A program made the position numbers and the translations under genes. Of a DNA stretch of 64,000 nucleotides, positions 52,661-61,027 are shown piece after piece. The DNA lies in assembly GCA_034678485.1 (NCBI GenBank), contig JAXDBU010000134.1:13138-77137 (forward strand), written 5' to 3'. The notes beneath the pieces were generated by a model. That model saw only the letters and a program-made list of their open reading frames with translations, was not told where the DNA came from and searched no databases. The DNA comes from PLanc-01 sp034678485. GTDB taxonomy: Bacteria > Planctomycetota > Phycisphaerae > Sedimentisphaerales > Anaerobacaceae. Position 1 is the stretch's first letter. Each line of letters begins with the position of its first letter.

Positions 52661-54838
52661 TTACAATTGCCTTTTTGCAGCGTTCCGTATGGTTCGTTGG
52701 ATCTCACCCAGGGACGGCACCGCCGCTTGCTCCAGTCTCCTGGACACGGGGCTGGGAATGTCACGACCGGAAATCGTGGTGATCGGCCCATCCAGGTAGT
52801 CAAAGAAAGCTGCCTGGCAGTGCTCTGCGATTCTGGGACCGATAGACAGGCCTTTGGGGGCCTGCTCCACAATCACCAGGATGTTTGTCTTTCTGAAGGA
52901 CCGGCCAATCGTCTCATAGTCGATATCCCGAGGACTGATGGTGCGCAGATCGATCAGCTCCACACTGACCCCTTCCTGCTGGAGATTCTGAGCGGCCTTC
53001 CGGCAGTCATCGATCATCTTGGAGTAACTCAACACCGTGACATCGGTGCCCGGCCTGATGACTTTTGCCTTTCCCAGAGGGACGAAGTAATCCAGCGTGT
53101 TCTGGGGAACATCGGATTGAACCGAGTACAGCGCCTGATGCTCGATCATCAAGACGGGGTCTGTTCTCGTCATGGCGGAATTGAACAGGCCGATATAGTC
53201 GAACGCATTGGAAGGAGCGACGACCGTCCAGCCGCTGAACAGGGAGAACATGCCGGCCGGGTCCATCGAATGCTGGCCGCCATAGCCACAGCCAATGGCA
53301 ATTCTCGTCCGGATGACGACCGGCATGTCGATCGAATTGCCGTACATATAGCGTAGTCTGCCGATCTGATTGAAAAGCTGATCGGCCGCGACGAGAGAGA
53401 AATCCGGAAACATGATTTCCACAATGGGCCTCAGACCGCTCATTGCTGCTCCGCCGGCGAGCCCTGCAAAGCCGGCCTCGGAGATCGGGGTATTCAGGAT
53501 TCTGTCGGCGTACCGGGGCAGCAAGCCCTTCGTTGCCCCATACGGCCCACCGCCGAAGTTGGCGACCTCTTCACCCAGGACGAACACCCGATCGTCCTTT
53601 TCCAGCCAACGGCCCGTGACCGATGCAATCGCCTCGACATATCTGATTTGTTTGCGTTCCGGATAGTCCTCGATTTGACTGAACGTGATGCCGTCGAATT
53701 CCTTCCCGGAACTCCGCAACCCATCCTCGATCGTGGCAGTATCCGGCCAGAGAGTCTCCTGAACACACAGCAGCTTGTCGTTGTTCTCCACGGTGCAGAA
53801 CTCGAGTGCCTTGCGTACGACGTCAGTTGCTTTCCGTCTCAATTCCTTGACCTGCGCGCCGGACAGGAGCGCCAGCTCGATCAGTCTCCGAGGGAATGTC
53901 ACTGTGGGATCGCAGCACTGCCACTTCGACTCTTCCGCCTGCTCCCGATAACCGTAGTTGCTGCCGGGAATGGGACCTGCATGGTGCAGATAGCGATAGC
54001 ATTTGGCCTCGATCAACGTGGCGCCACGACCCGTACGGGCCCTTTCAACTGCCTTCAGCAATCCGATGCGCACGGACACAGGGTCCATGCCATCCACGAT
54101 CATCGCCTCGAATCCATAGGCGATTGCTTTCACGGCCAGATCGTCGGTGGCGGTCGTATTGTGGATGGAAGTGGCCACCGCGTAGAGGTTGTTCTCAACG
54201 AAATACACGATGGGCAGTTTCCATATCGCGGCCAGATTCATCGCCTCGTGGAATGCGCCCTGATTCACCGCCCCATCGCCGAAGAAGGAGACAACGACCT
54301 CATCGCCTTTGTTGTGTTTCACAGCGAATGCAGCGCCTGTCGCCAGGGGGATACCGCCTGCGACAATGGCGTTGGTTCCGATGACGCCGATCTCTGTATT
54401 GCACAGGTGCATGGAACCGCCGCGGCCGCCGCAACAGCCAATCGAAAGGCCCATGATCTCGCCCATCAGATTGGCGACCTCCGTCTGGAGCGCGCCGGGG
54501 ACGTCATCGCCAAGGGCATTGAAACCTCTGTGGGCGTAGTGTTCTACTGCTTTCGACAGGTAATGATGATGGGCGCGATGCGTGGCGGATATCTTGTCCG
54601 ACGCGTTCAATGCGGACATGGCCCCGGCGGCACAAGCCTCCTGGCCGATGCTGCTGTGAACCGGTCCGTGAACGCAGCCCTCCGCCGACAACTTCAGCAG
54701 CGTCTGCTCGAATTCGCGTATGAGGAACATCTCAAACGTGATATTGGCCAACTGTTGCAGTGACAACTGTCGGTAGTCGGCGTCGTCCGGACACAGTTTC
54801 TGTACGTCGAAAGTCGTATTGACCTGAACGATCTTCAT
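52661..54838 (-). CDS. Thiamine-pyrophosphate-dependent dehydrogenase E1, fused alpha and beta subunits
   Basis: 725 residues. The alpha half has the TPP motif GDG (187-189), exactly 26 residues, then NN (216-217), within GDGAVNQGAFHEAMNLAAIW. The beta half starts near residue 395 with RYVEAIASVTGRWLEKDDRVFVLGEEVANFGGG and contains SEAGFAGLAGGAAMSGLRPIVEIMFPDF. It resembles acetoin/branched-chain/pyruvate E1 components, normally two separate subunits that hand an acyl group to a lipoyl E2. No E2 or E3 is encoded nearby, so it either uses partners encoded elsewhere or performs a different carboligase/lyase reaction. It starts 5 bases after the aldehyde dehydrogenase stop. The substrate is unknown; context points to an intermediate of deoxy-sugar breakdown. 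Confidence 0.85.
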   Translation of the reverse strand: MKIVQVNTTFDVQKLCPDDADYRQLSLQQLANITFEMFLIREFEQTLLKLSAEGCVHGPVHSSIGQEACAAGAMSALNASDKISATHRAHHHYLSKAVEHYAHRGFNALGDDVPGALQTEVANLMGEIMGLSIGCCGGRGGSMHLCNTEIGVIGTNAIVAGGIPLATGAAFAVKHNKGDEVVVSFFGDGAVNQGAFHEAMNLAAIWKLPIVYFVENNLYAVATSIHNTTATDDLAVKAIAYGFEAMIVDGMDPVSVRIGLLKAVERARTGRGATLIEAKCYRYLHHAGPIPGSNYGYREQAEESKWQCCDPTVTFPRRLIELALLSGAQVKELRRKATDVVRKALEFCTVENNDKLLCVQETLWPDTATIEDGLRSSGKEFDGITFSQIEDYPERKQIRYVEAIASVTGRWLEKDDRVFVLGEEVANFGGGPYGATKGLLPRYADRILNTPISEAGFAGLAGGAAMSGLRPIVEIMFPDFSLVAADQLFNQIGRLRYMYGNSIDMPVVIRTRIAIGCGYGGQHSMDPAGMFSLFSGWTVVAPSNAFDYIGLFNSAMTRTDPVLMIEHQALYSVQSDVPQNTLDYFVPLGKAKVIRPGTDVTVLSYSKMIDDCRKAAQNLQQEGVSVELIDLRTISPRDIDYETIGRSFRKTNILVIVEQAPKGLSIGPRIAEHCQAAFFDYLDGPITTISGRDIPSPVSRRLEQAAVPSLGEIQRTIRNAAKRQL

Positions 54839-54843
54839 ATCGT

Positions 54844-56292
54844 CTATCTGTACTTGATATATATGACTTTGTGTTCGGTGAAGAATTCCACCCCGGTATC
54901 GCCCGCCTCCGGGAGCCCGCAACCGGACAATTTCACCCCGCCGAAGCTCAATTGAGGTTCCTTGAACGCCGTGGGGATGTTGACGTGAGTCAGTCCGACA
55001 TCGGTTCGCTCCACAAAGGTCAGGGCCTTCTGGAGATCGTTTGTGTACACCGACGAGGAAAGCCCGAACCGGACGTGATTGGCGATGTCCACCGCCTGGT
55101 CGAAATCGCGTGCACGGAGCACCGACAGAACCGGGCCGAAGATCTCCTCCTGTGCAATGGCCATATCCGAGGTCACTTCAGTGAAGATCGTTGGCTCAAT
55201 GAAACAGCCCTTCGCCAGCTCACCGTCCTTGATCTGATTGCCTCCGACAAGGAGTCGCGCACCCTGATGCTTGCCTTTCTGGATATACTCGAGAACACCT
55301 GCGAGCTGGCTCTTGCCGCACACCGGTCCCATAGTTGTTTCGGGGTCTGTGCCTCTGCCCACCTTGATCCTCCTGACCCGTTCCACAAGCAAGGACACGA
55401 AATCATCATGCACTGCGTCTTCCACGATTGCTCTGCTGGTTGAGGTGCACCATTGCCCGGCACAAGCATACGCGGCCAGCACCGCCGCGTCGGCCGCACT
55501 GTCGAGGTCTGCCTCTGCGAGGACGACGATCGGATTCTTTCCACCCATCTCAAGCTGCGTTCGCGTCAGATCGTTCGCCGCGACTTTGTGGATCGCCATA
55601 CCGACTTCCGTGGAGCCGGTGAACGTGACCGCCCTGATCGCAGGATCTCCAACGAGCGCCGGACCAAGGACCGTGCCGCAGCCGGTGACGCAGTTCAACA
55701 CCCCCTCCGGCAGGCCCGCATCGTCGAACAGGGCGACGAATTCCGCCCCCACGCCGGGTGTCAAGCCTGCCGGTTTCAAGACGCAGGTATTGCCCGTGAT
55801 CAATGCCGGCGTGATCTTCCGCGAGGGGACGTTGAATGGGAAATTCCATGGCGATATCACCGCCACAACGCCCAGGGGCACTCGGATGCCATAGGCAAAC
55901 ACCCCCTCCCGTTCCGACGGCATGATCCGACCGCCCAAACGAATCCCCTCGTTGATCTGGTAGTCCATTTCTTTGATTGCAGAGGCAATCTCCGCTCTCG
56001 ATTCGGCCAGTGTCTTGCCGTTTTCGGTCGTGATCACCTCGGCGATCCTGGCGGTCCTTTCTCGCATGAGAGAAAGTGCCTTGCGAAGATACTCCGCTCG
56101 CTGGTAGACCGTCGTCTGCCGCCAGCCTTCGAACGCCTTCCGGGCCGCCTGGATTGCACTGTGAGCGTCCCTGACTGTGGATCTGGGCCACGTTCCCGTG
56201 GTCTGCGTCAGATCGGCGGGATTCTGATGGTTGTAGGCCGGCCCATCGTCCGACGCCACCCATTTGCCGTTGATGTAGTTTCCTTCTCGCAC
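54844..56292 (-). CDS. NAD(P)-dependent aldehyde dehydrogenase
   Basis: 482 residues, full length for the family. Catalytic residues by position: Cys282 in GQWCTSTSR, Glu248 in LEMGGKNP, Asn150 in SPWNFPFNVPSRK, and the cofactor lysine in VLKPAG (173). The usual GQxC is GQWC here, a minor change. It oxidises an aldehyde to the acid. In an L-rhamnose or fucose pathway L-lactaldehyde would be the natural substrate, but the sequence does not prove it. Tightly packed between the SDR (57 bases) and the E1 fusion (5 bases). Confidence 0.9.
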   Translation of the reverse strand: MREGNYINGKWVASDDGPAYNHQNPADLTQTTGTWPRSTVRDAHSAIQAARKAFEGWRQTTVYQRAEYLRKALSLMRERTARIAEVITTENGKTLAESRAEIASAIKEMDYQINEGIRLGGRIMPSEREGVFAYGIRVPLGVVAVISPWNFPFNVPSRKITPALITGNTCVLKPAGLTPGVGAEFVALFDDAGLPEGVLNCVTGCGTVLGPALVGDPAIRAVTFTGSTEVGMAIHKVAANDLTRTQLEMGGKNPIVVLAEADLDSAADAAVLAAYACAGQWCTSTSRAIVEDAVHDDFVSLLVERVRRIKVGRGTDPETTMGPVCGKSQLAGVLEYIQKGKHQGARLLVGGNQIKDGELAKGCFIEPTIFTEVTSDMAIAQEEIFGPVLSVLRARDFDQAVDIANHVRFGLSSSVYTNDLQKALTFVERTDVGLTHVNIPTAFKEPQLSFGGVKLSGCGLPEAGDTGVEFFTEHKVIYIKYR

Positions 56293-56349
56293 AGAGCAAC
56301 CTTTGATCTTGACAATACGATCCGAACTTCCAGCCGCCAGTCTCCTGAA

Positions 56350-57177
56350 TCACTTGGAGCCGGCAATCACCGTTGTTTTGCCCAGCCCCTCGGGTCCCAT
56401 GCTTTGATAGCCGGCATCGATGGGCAGATCAGTTGCCGTGATGAACGAGGCGTCGTCACTCAGCAGGAACAGCACCGGGCCGGCACATTCGACCGGCTCG
56501 CCGCATCGTTCCAGCATATGGTATTGGCCCCAGACGGGATCCCATTTTTCGCGGCCACCGCCGTCCAGGTTGGCCGCTTTATGAACTTCGCGTGTCCATA
56601 TCCATCCCGGGCTCACGCTGTTGACCCGAATGTTGTACTTGGCCAGATCCAGGGCCATGTTCTTGGTCATCGTATGGACGGCGCCCTTGGCGGAGTTGTA
56701 CGTCCAGCGATTGGGCTGAGCCTGGAACGCGGAGATACTGGACATATTCACGATCGCGCCGCCCCCCGCCTGTCTCATGACCGGAACGACGTTCTGGACC
56801 ATCCGGGCGTACCCTATCGGGCCGACGGTATAGGAGCGCATCCAGTCCTCCGTCGTTGCGTCCATTCCTTTGGCGACGAACGAGAACGCATTGTTGACGA
56901 GGAAATCGACCGTTCCGAATGCTCGTACCGTTCTATCCACGATGTCCCTGCAAAAGGCTTCGTCGACCATGTCGCCTCTGCAGAACAGCACATTGAAACC
57001 GGCCGCCCTCAGCTCTTCACTTGTCTTCACGCCGATCTCGCTGATGCCGGTGAAAGAAACGGAAGCACCTTCCTTACACAATTCCTCCACGATGGATCGA
57101 CCGATGCCGGAAGAACCGCCGGTCACGAGCGCCACCTTGCCTTTGAAGCGATCCGGAATGGCTTTTCTCTTGTTCAT
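56350..57177 (-). CDS. SDR-family oxidoreductase
   Basis: 275 residues from the ATG at 57177, after GAGAGGG. Rossmann motif TGGSSGIGRSI (~20), NNAFSF for the NAG position, catalytic Ser in MSSISAF and YNSAK (Tyr-x3-Lys). Ending LPIDAGYQSMGPEGLG is typical of classical SDRs. Candidate reactions in this context are oxidation of L-rhamnose to the lactone or of a 2-keto-3-deoxy acid at C4, both done by SDRs in known non-phosphorylating pathways. Specificity cannot be read from sequence. Sits between the RhaT-like symporter (36 bases) and the aldehyde dehydrogenase. Confidence 0.88.
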   Translation of the reverse strand: MNKRKAIPDRFKGKVALVTGGSSGIGRSIVEELCKEGASVSFTGISEIGVKTSEELRAAGFNVLFCRGDMVDEAFCRDIVDRTVRAFGTVDFLVNNAFSFVAKGMDATTEDWMRSYTVGPIGYARMVQNVVPVMRQAGGGAIVNMSSISAFQAQPNRWTYNSAKGAVHTMTKNMALDLAKYNIRVNSVSPGWIWTREVHKAANLDGGGREKWDPVWGQYHMLERCGEPVECAGPVLFLLSDDASFITATDLPIDAGYQSMGPEGLGKTTVIAGSK

Positions 57178-57213
57178 TGCACGCCCTCTCATGTCACCAT
57201 GTGTCACAAGGAA

Positions 57214-58245
57214 TCATCCGAGTTTTGCTGAAACACCCAGTATCAAAAAGGCCGACAGCAGGATGAGTACGCCGATCATCATGACGGTTCTTGACGTGCG
57301 ACCGGTTCCCTTCCATTCGCCCGTCAATGCGCCGGAGAGATTGCCCGCCAGCACCGCACACAGGAGCATCATAGGAAACGCGGCGTATTTGCCGAAGTCC
57401 CCCATCTTTCCACCGGCGATGCCCATCAACATGATGCCCACCGGCCATGCGATTCCCATGAACAGAGCCCAACACCAGTATGCCGGTTTGCCATGAGTTA
57501 TGATCCGGCCGGCGGTTCTGTTCTGAACCATGAGAAACGCCGCATAGAGGAAATTGACCAGGTAGTTGCCCGTGAACACCAGGGTCCACATGGCATTGTT
57601 CGCCGAGACATCCGAGGCTCCGAGCAACGTCGCCTCCTGGCCGATATCCGTTCCGAAATGCAGCGCGAAATTGACACAGGCGGAAAGCAGCCCGGAAACA
57701 AAACAGAAGCAAAGCCCGACGGCAAAAGGCGTGGTGGTTTTCGCGTCAGTCGGCTTTCCATCGACAGCCAGCTCCTTTTCGCGGAGTTTTCCTGCCTTCG
57801 ATATGACAACAATGCCCGCGACCATGACCGCCACGGCCAACAAGAGCGTCAGCCCTCCCGACGTGAGCAACTTCTCGGGCTCTTTCACGATCATGGGGCC
57901 CAACGCACCGAAGACGTTCGTGAACCCCATCAGGAGAGAGACGCCAAGAGCCATCCCCACGGCGGCGATGGCCTTGCCCCAGAAGATGCCGCCGAGTCCC
58001 CAGCCGATTCCGAAAAGAAGCGTCAACAGAAGGATTGTCTTGGGGACATTCGCAAGGACCTGCCCAAGGTGCGGAACGGTGAAATACGCTATCGGCCAAG
58101 GGACGACAAGCAAGGCGATCAGGGAGCCCAGGCCCCAGATATTCTCCCATTTCCACCGGGGTGTTCGCGTGACGCCCAGAGAAAACAGGCCTTCACAGGC
58201 GCCGGCCAGTATCACCAGTACGATTCCAAGAAGAAACTGGTCCAC
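57214..58245 (-). CDS. RhaT-like L-rhamnose/proton symporter
   Basis: 343 residues with ten hydrophobic helices, the topology and length of RhaT. Family-type N-terminus LAGACEGLFSLGVTRTPRWKWENIWGLGSL and GIFWGKAIAAVGMALGVSLLMGF. Start: a GTG at 58245, because the preceding AGGAGGTGATC is a full match to the anti-Shine-Dalgarno and gives normal spacing, whereas the GTG two codons earlier would overlap it. Inner-membrane importer. Its position in a run with two GH78 enzymes supports L-rhamnose or a related deoxy sugar as substrate, although RhaT-family proteins in Planctomycetes may carry other sugars. Confidence 0.82.
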   Translation of the reverse strand: MDQFLLGIVLVILAGACEGLFSLGVTRTPRWKWENIWGLGSLIALLVVPWPIAYFTVPHLGQVLANVPKTILLLTLLFGIGWGLGGIFWGKAIAAVGMALGVSLLMGFTNVFGALGPMIVKEPEKLLTSGGLTLLLAVAVMVAGIVVISKAGKLREKELAVDGKPTDAKTTTPFAVGLCFCFVSGLLSACVNFALHFGTDIGQEATLLGASDVSANNAMWTLVFTGNYLVNFLYAAFLMVQNRTAGRIITHGKPAYWCWALFMGIAWPVGIMLMGIAGGKMGDFGKYAAFPMMLLCAVLAGNLSGALTGEWKGTGRTSRTVMMIGVLILLSAFLILGVSAKLG

Positions 58246-58308
58246 GATCACCTCCTGTTCAGCAGCATGAACGCCTTTTCGTTTCCGCTCGACCTGCGTC
58301 GTGCGTTC

Positions 58309-58968
58309 CTACCGATATGATGCCGCATCTTCAATCGCCAGGGCGCGGATGGGCGAACCATCTCGGCCTTTGAGTTTCAGTGGTGCGGCGATGAAGAACA
58401 CGCTCTCTTTTCTGATTCGGTTCAGATACGCCAGTCCTTCGACAATGACGATTTCGGCCCCGAGGAGGATCTTGTGGACCCTTTCCCATTCGATCGGATG
58501 CACGCCGGGTGTCTCGAGACCAAGCATCGCGATTCTCCTCTTTGCCAGCCATCGAGCCAATTCCGGGCTTATCATCGGGCCATCGAAGAAGTACTCCTTC
58601 TTCGGGAAACGCCGCCACCAGTTGGTGCGCACCAGGATTCGTGAGTCCCGACTGATCCGCGATTCAAAGGGCTCAAGATCCTCTGGCTTCAATGCATACC
58701 CTGGTTTCACGTGAGTCAAGTGCAAGACGTGGGCGTTCCCGACGCATTTGTGCAAATCCAGCTTGTCGACCGTCACGCCGTCGTCGAAGAAATGATAAGG
58801 CGCGTCGAGATGGGTGCCCTGATGGGTACTGATGATCAACTGCGTGATGTTGTATTTCATGGAGTCGATGGTGTGATGCACGATGACGGCACACTTCGGG
58901 TCCAACGGCATGGTTGGGGCGCCATGATAGATAGGCAGGGTCAGGTCGATAATTCTCGCCACGTTCAT
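58309..58968 (-). CDS. Cyclase-family metal-dependent hydrolase
   Basis: 219 residues of the cyclase/kynurenine-formamidase-like family. The metal-binding signature is clear: STHQGTHLDAPYHFF with His49, His53, Asp55 and His59. The ATG overlaps the stop of the upstream regulator gene (ATGA); a GTG two codons later has better spacing from GAGGAG. Family members hydrolyse amides, lactones or cyclic substrates. In a sugar-oxidation cluster it could open an aldonolactone or cleave a diketo acid (inference). Translationally coupled to the FadR-type regulator. Confidence 0.85.
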   Translation of the reverse strand: MNVARIIDLTLPIYHGAPTMPLDPKCAVIVHHTIDSMKYNITQLIISTHQGTHLDAPYHFFDDGVTVDKLDLHKCVGNAHVLHLTHVKPGYALKPEDLEPFESRISRDSRILVRTNWWRRFPKKEYFFDGPMISPELARWLAKRRIAMLGLETPGVHPIEWERVHKILLGAEIVIVEGLAYLNRIRKESVFFIAAPLKLKGRDGSPIRALAIEDAASYR

Positions 58969-59675
58969 CTCCTCTCAAATCTCTTCAGATCGGTTCTCGC
59001 CATTCTCAGGTGTTCGGACATCGCCATGGCGGCTGCTTCGGCATCGTGGGCCTTGATGGCATTCAGGATCTTCTCGTGTCCTTGAATGGCCCGGGTGATG
59101 CCGTCGGCTTTCATCGTTTGCTTTCGAGACTCCCGCAAGAGCTGCGCCAACGGGGCCAGCATGACCTCGAAAACCACATTCCTGCTGGCCTTCACCAGGA
59201 GACTGTGGAAGCGCATGTCGATCTCGACGCAACTCGACGGACGATCCTGGCTCCCATTCAGGTCCGCCAGATTCTCTTCCAACATGCGGATATCCGAGAC
59301 TTCCGCGCGCTGGGCGGCGAATCGGGCAATCTGACACTCCAGACACTCCCGGGCCTCGATAAGATCCAGGTGGGACGTTGTGGAACGTTCAAGGGCGACA
59401 CTCATGATCTCGGTGACCGGATCGGGAGACGGGTCGGCCACCTGCACCCGCTTGCCGCGACGGACCGTAATCAGTCCCTGCGACTTGGCGACCTGGAAGG
59501 CTTCGCGCAAACTGAAACGACTCACTCCCAGTTGAGCAGACAATTCGCGTTCCGCCGGAAGCGAGGTCCCCGGCTTGAGCCCGCCGTCGATAATCATCTT
59601 CTTCAGGGAATTGACTATTTGCTCGATCTTGTTCTGATTTTGAATGGGAACCATTTTGGGAGTTGTTTTGTTCAT
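58965..59675 (-). CDS. FadR/GntR-family transcriptional regulator
   Basis: 236 residues. Winged helix at ~20-85 (IVNSLKKMIIDGGLKPGTSLPAERELSAQLGVSRFSLREAFQVAKSQGLITVRRG), FCD domain with EIDMRFHSLLVKASRN, IQGHEKILNAI and EHLRMAR carrying the Asp/His metal or ligand residues. First gene of the minus-strand catabolic run and divergent from the larA-like gene; only 56 bases separate the two start codons. No Shine-Dalgarno precedes the ATG; the promoter element six bases upstream suggests a leaderless message. Likely a repressor of both divergent units, controlled by a pathway metabolite. Confidence 0.92.
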   Translation of the reverse strand: MNKTTPKMVPIQNQNKIEQIVNSLKKMIIDGGLKPGTSLPAERELSAQLGVSRFSLREAFQVAKSQGLITVRRGKRVQVADPSPDPVTEIMSVALERSTTSHLDLIEARECLECQIARFAAQRAEVSDIRMLEENLADLNGSQDRPSSCVEIDMRFHSLLVKASRNVVFEVMLAPLAQLLRESRKQTMKADGITRAIQGHEKILNAIKAHDAEAAAMAMSEHLRMARTDLKRFERR

Positions 59676-59691
59676 GGCCCAATGGTAAGAT
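59663..59691 (+). promoter_or_regulatory. Weak candidate promoter of the larA-like gene
   Basis: TTGTTT (59663-59668), a 17-base spacer and TAAGAT (59686-59691) on the plus strand, giving a start near 59698 and a leader of about 34 bases. The -10 lies inside the regulator's own promoter/operator element, so one bound protein would block both directions. Confidence 0.3.
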
Positions 59692-59712
59692 ATCCAGATA
59701 TGTATGTCAAGG
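59681..59712 (-). promoter_or_regulatory. Promoter/operator of the FadR-type gene at 58965-59675
   Basis: On the minus strand TTGACA (59705-59710), 17 bases, then TACCAT (59682-59687), with six bases to the ATG. It matches the element at 46722-46753 in 28 of 32 positions, including the whole -35 block, the -10 block and the flanks AATGGTAA and TGTCAAGG. The central dyad (AGATAT ... ATATGT) is slightly degenerate here. Probably bound by one or both FadR-type regulators. Confidence 0.7.
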
Positions 59713-59731
59713 AGATCACGAAGAGTTTTTT

Positions 59732-61027
59732 GTGGAAATAGAATTCCCCTATCCCAATGTCGAGTTGCTGACCGTACCGGACGCTATGTGCCCTTGCGAG
59801 TTCTCCTTGCCGGCATATCAGCCTTCTGGAAGTGGCCCTGAACTGGTCCAAACGGCGATGAAGAACCCCCTGGGCACCAGAACCCTTCGCGAGCTGGCCG
59901 CTCACAAGAAGAGGATCCTGATTGTCTCAGACGACGTTTCGCGCCCGACGCCGGTGTACGAGTTTGTCGAGTTGGTTCTTGACGAACTGCACCAGGCCGG
60001 CGCCTCAACTGAACAGATCGAGTTCTTGATGGCGCTGGGTACGCATCGGGCCATGACGCCGGAAGAAATAGCAGCCAAATTGGGACCCAAGGTGGCCTCC
60101 TGCTACCGGGTGCACAATCACCAATGGGACAACCCGGAACGTCTCGATTACATAGGCGATACCGATCAAGGGGTCCCGGTGTGGATCAACAAACGGGTGC
60201 GACAGGCCGATTTGGTGGTCGGCCTCGGCGCCATCATGCCCATCGACATTTGCGGATTCACCGGGGGAGGCAAGATCCTCGTGCCCGGCGTGAGCGGCCA
60301 GATCACCGTCGATCAGATGCACTGGACGCGAATCGATGTGCCTTCCCATCACGTGCTGGGAAAAGCCGACAACCGGATACGCGAGTCCATCGATGTGCTG
60401 GCGCGAAAGGCCGGTCTCGACTTCATCGTGAACGTCGTCTTGAATTCGAGCAATCAGATCGTAGCCGCGGTGGCCGGAGACATGGTCACAGCCCACCGCC
60501 ATGGATGCAACATCGCCAGAGACGTATACGGCGTGACCATTCCTCATGAATTCGATATTGTCATTGCCGACAGCTTTCCCTTTGACAACGAGTTCTGGCA
60601 GGCCAACAAGGCCTTGGATACCGCCGGTGAAATCGTCAAGCGAGGCGGCATTGTGATCCTCGTATCCCCCTGCCGGGAGGGGTTCAGTCAAACGCACAGT
60701 GAAATACTCGAATTCGGTTACCTCCCTATCGAGCAGATCAAGAAGATGGTCAACCGTGGAGTGATCAGACACAAGGTCGTCGGCGTACATATGGCCCAGG
60801 CCAGTGCCGTAGCGATTGAAAAGGCCCGGTTGATTTTGGTCTCTGAAGGGATCACGGAACAACAGGCGCATAAGGTGGGTTTCTCATGGTTAGCAACGCC
60901 GCAGGAGGCGTTTGAAAAGGCGGTCGAAATGTGCGGTCCGTCTGCCACGGTGGCGGTGCTGCACGATGCGGCCAGAATGTTGCCATTGAAACCCGACAAA
61001 GGACCAGATGATGCAATTGAAAGATAG
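59732..61027 (+). CDS. LarA-family (nickel-pincer) racemase/epimerase
   Basis: 431 residues from a GTG at 59732, after GAAGAG; the LarA fold starts directly with EIEFPYPNVELLTVPD. By a constant offset of three from L. plantarum LarA: Arg in DDVSRPTP (71), His105 in GTHR, the cofactor lysine Lys181 in GFTGGGKILVPG, and the nickel-binding His197 in QMHWTR are kept. The residue aligned to catalytic His174 is Ile171 (MPIDICGF), so classical lactate racemization is doubtful. It may epimerise a sugar acid or another 2-hydroxy acid. Cofactor synthesis (larB, larC, larE) is not in the window. Divergent from the regulator; it overlaps the next SDR gene. Confidence 0.85.
   Translation: MEIEFPYPNVELLTVPDAMCPCEFSLPAYQPSGSGPELVQTAMKNPLGTRTLRELAAHKKRILIVSDDVSRPTPVYEFVELVLDELHQAGASTEQIEFLMALGTHRAMTPEEIAAKLGPKVASCYRVHNHQWDNPERLDYIGDTDQGVPVWINKRVRQADLVVGLGAIMPIDICGFTGGGKILVPGVSGQITVDQMHWTRIDVPSHHVLGKADNRIRESIDVLARKAGLDFIVNVVLNSSNQIVAAVAGDMVTAHRHGCNIARDVYGVTIPHEFDIVIADSFPFDNEFWQANKALDTAGEIVKRGGIVILVSPCREGFSQTHSEILEFGYLPIEQIKKMVNRGVIRHKVVGVHMAQASAVAIEKARLILVSEGITEQQAHKVGFSWLATPQEAFEKAVEMCGPSATVAVLHDAARMLPLKPDKGPDDAIER

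Noticed and set aside
49590..52799. 1069-codon plus-strand frame opposite the GH78 gene
   Set aside because: Antisense shadow without any recognisable domain or ribosome site.
52661..54838. Reading the E1 fusion as a transketolase or 1-deoxyxylulose-5-phosphate synthase
   Set aside because: The alpha and beta halves match the two E1 subunits in order, with the E1alpha-type GDG-26-NN motif and E1beta-type SEAGFAGLAGGAA.
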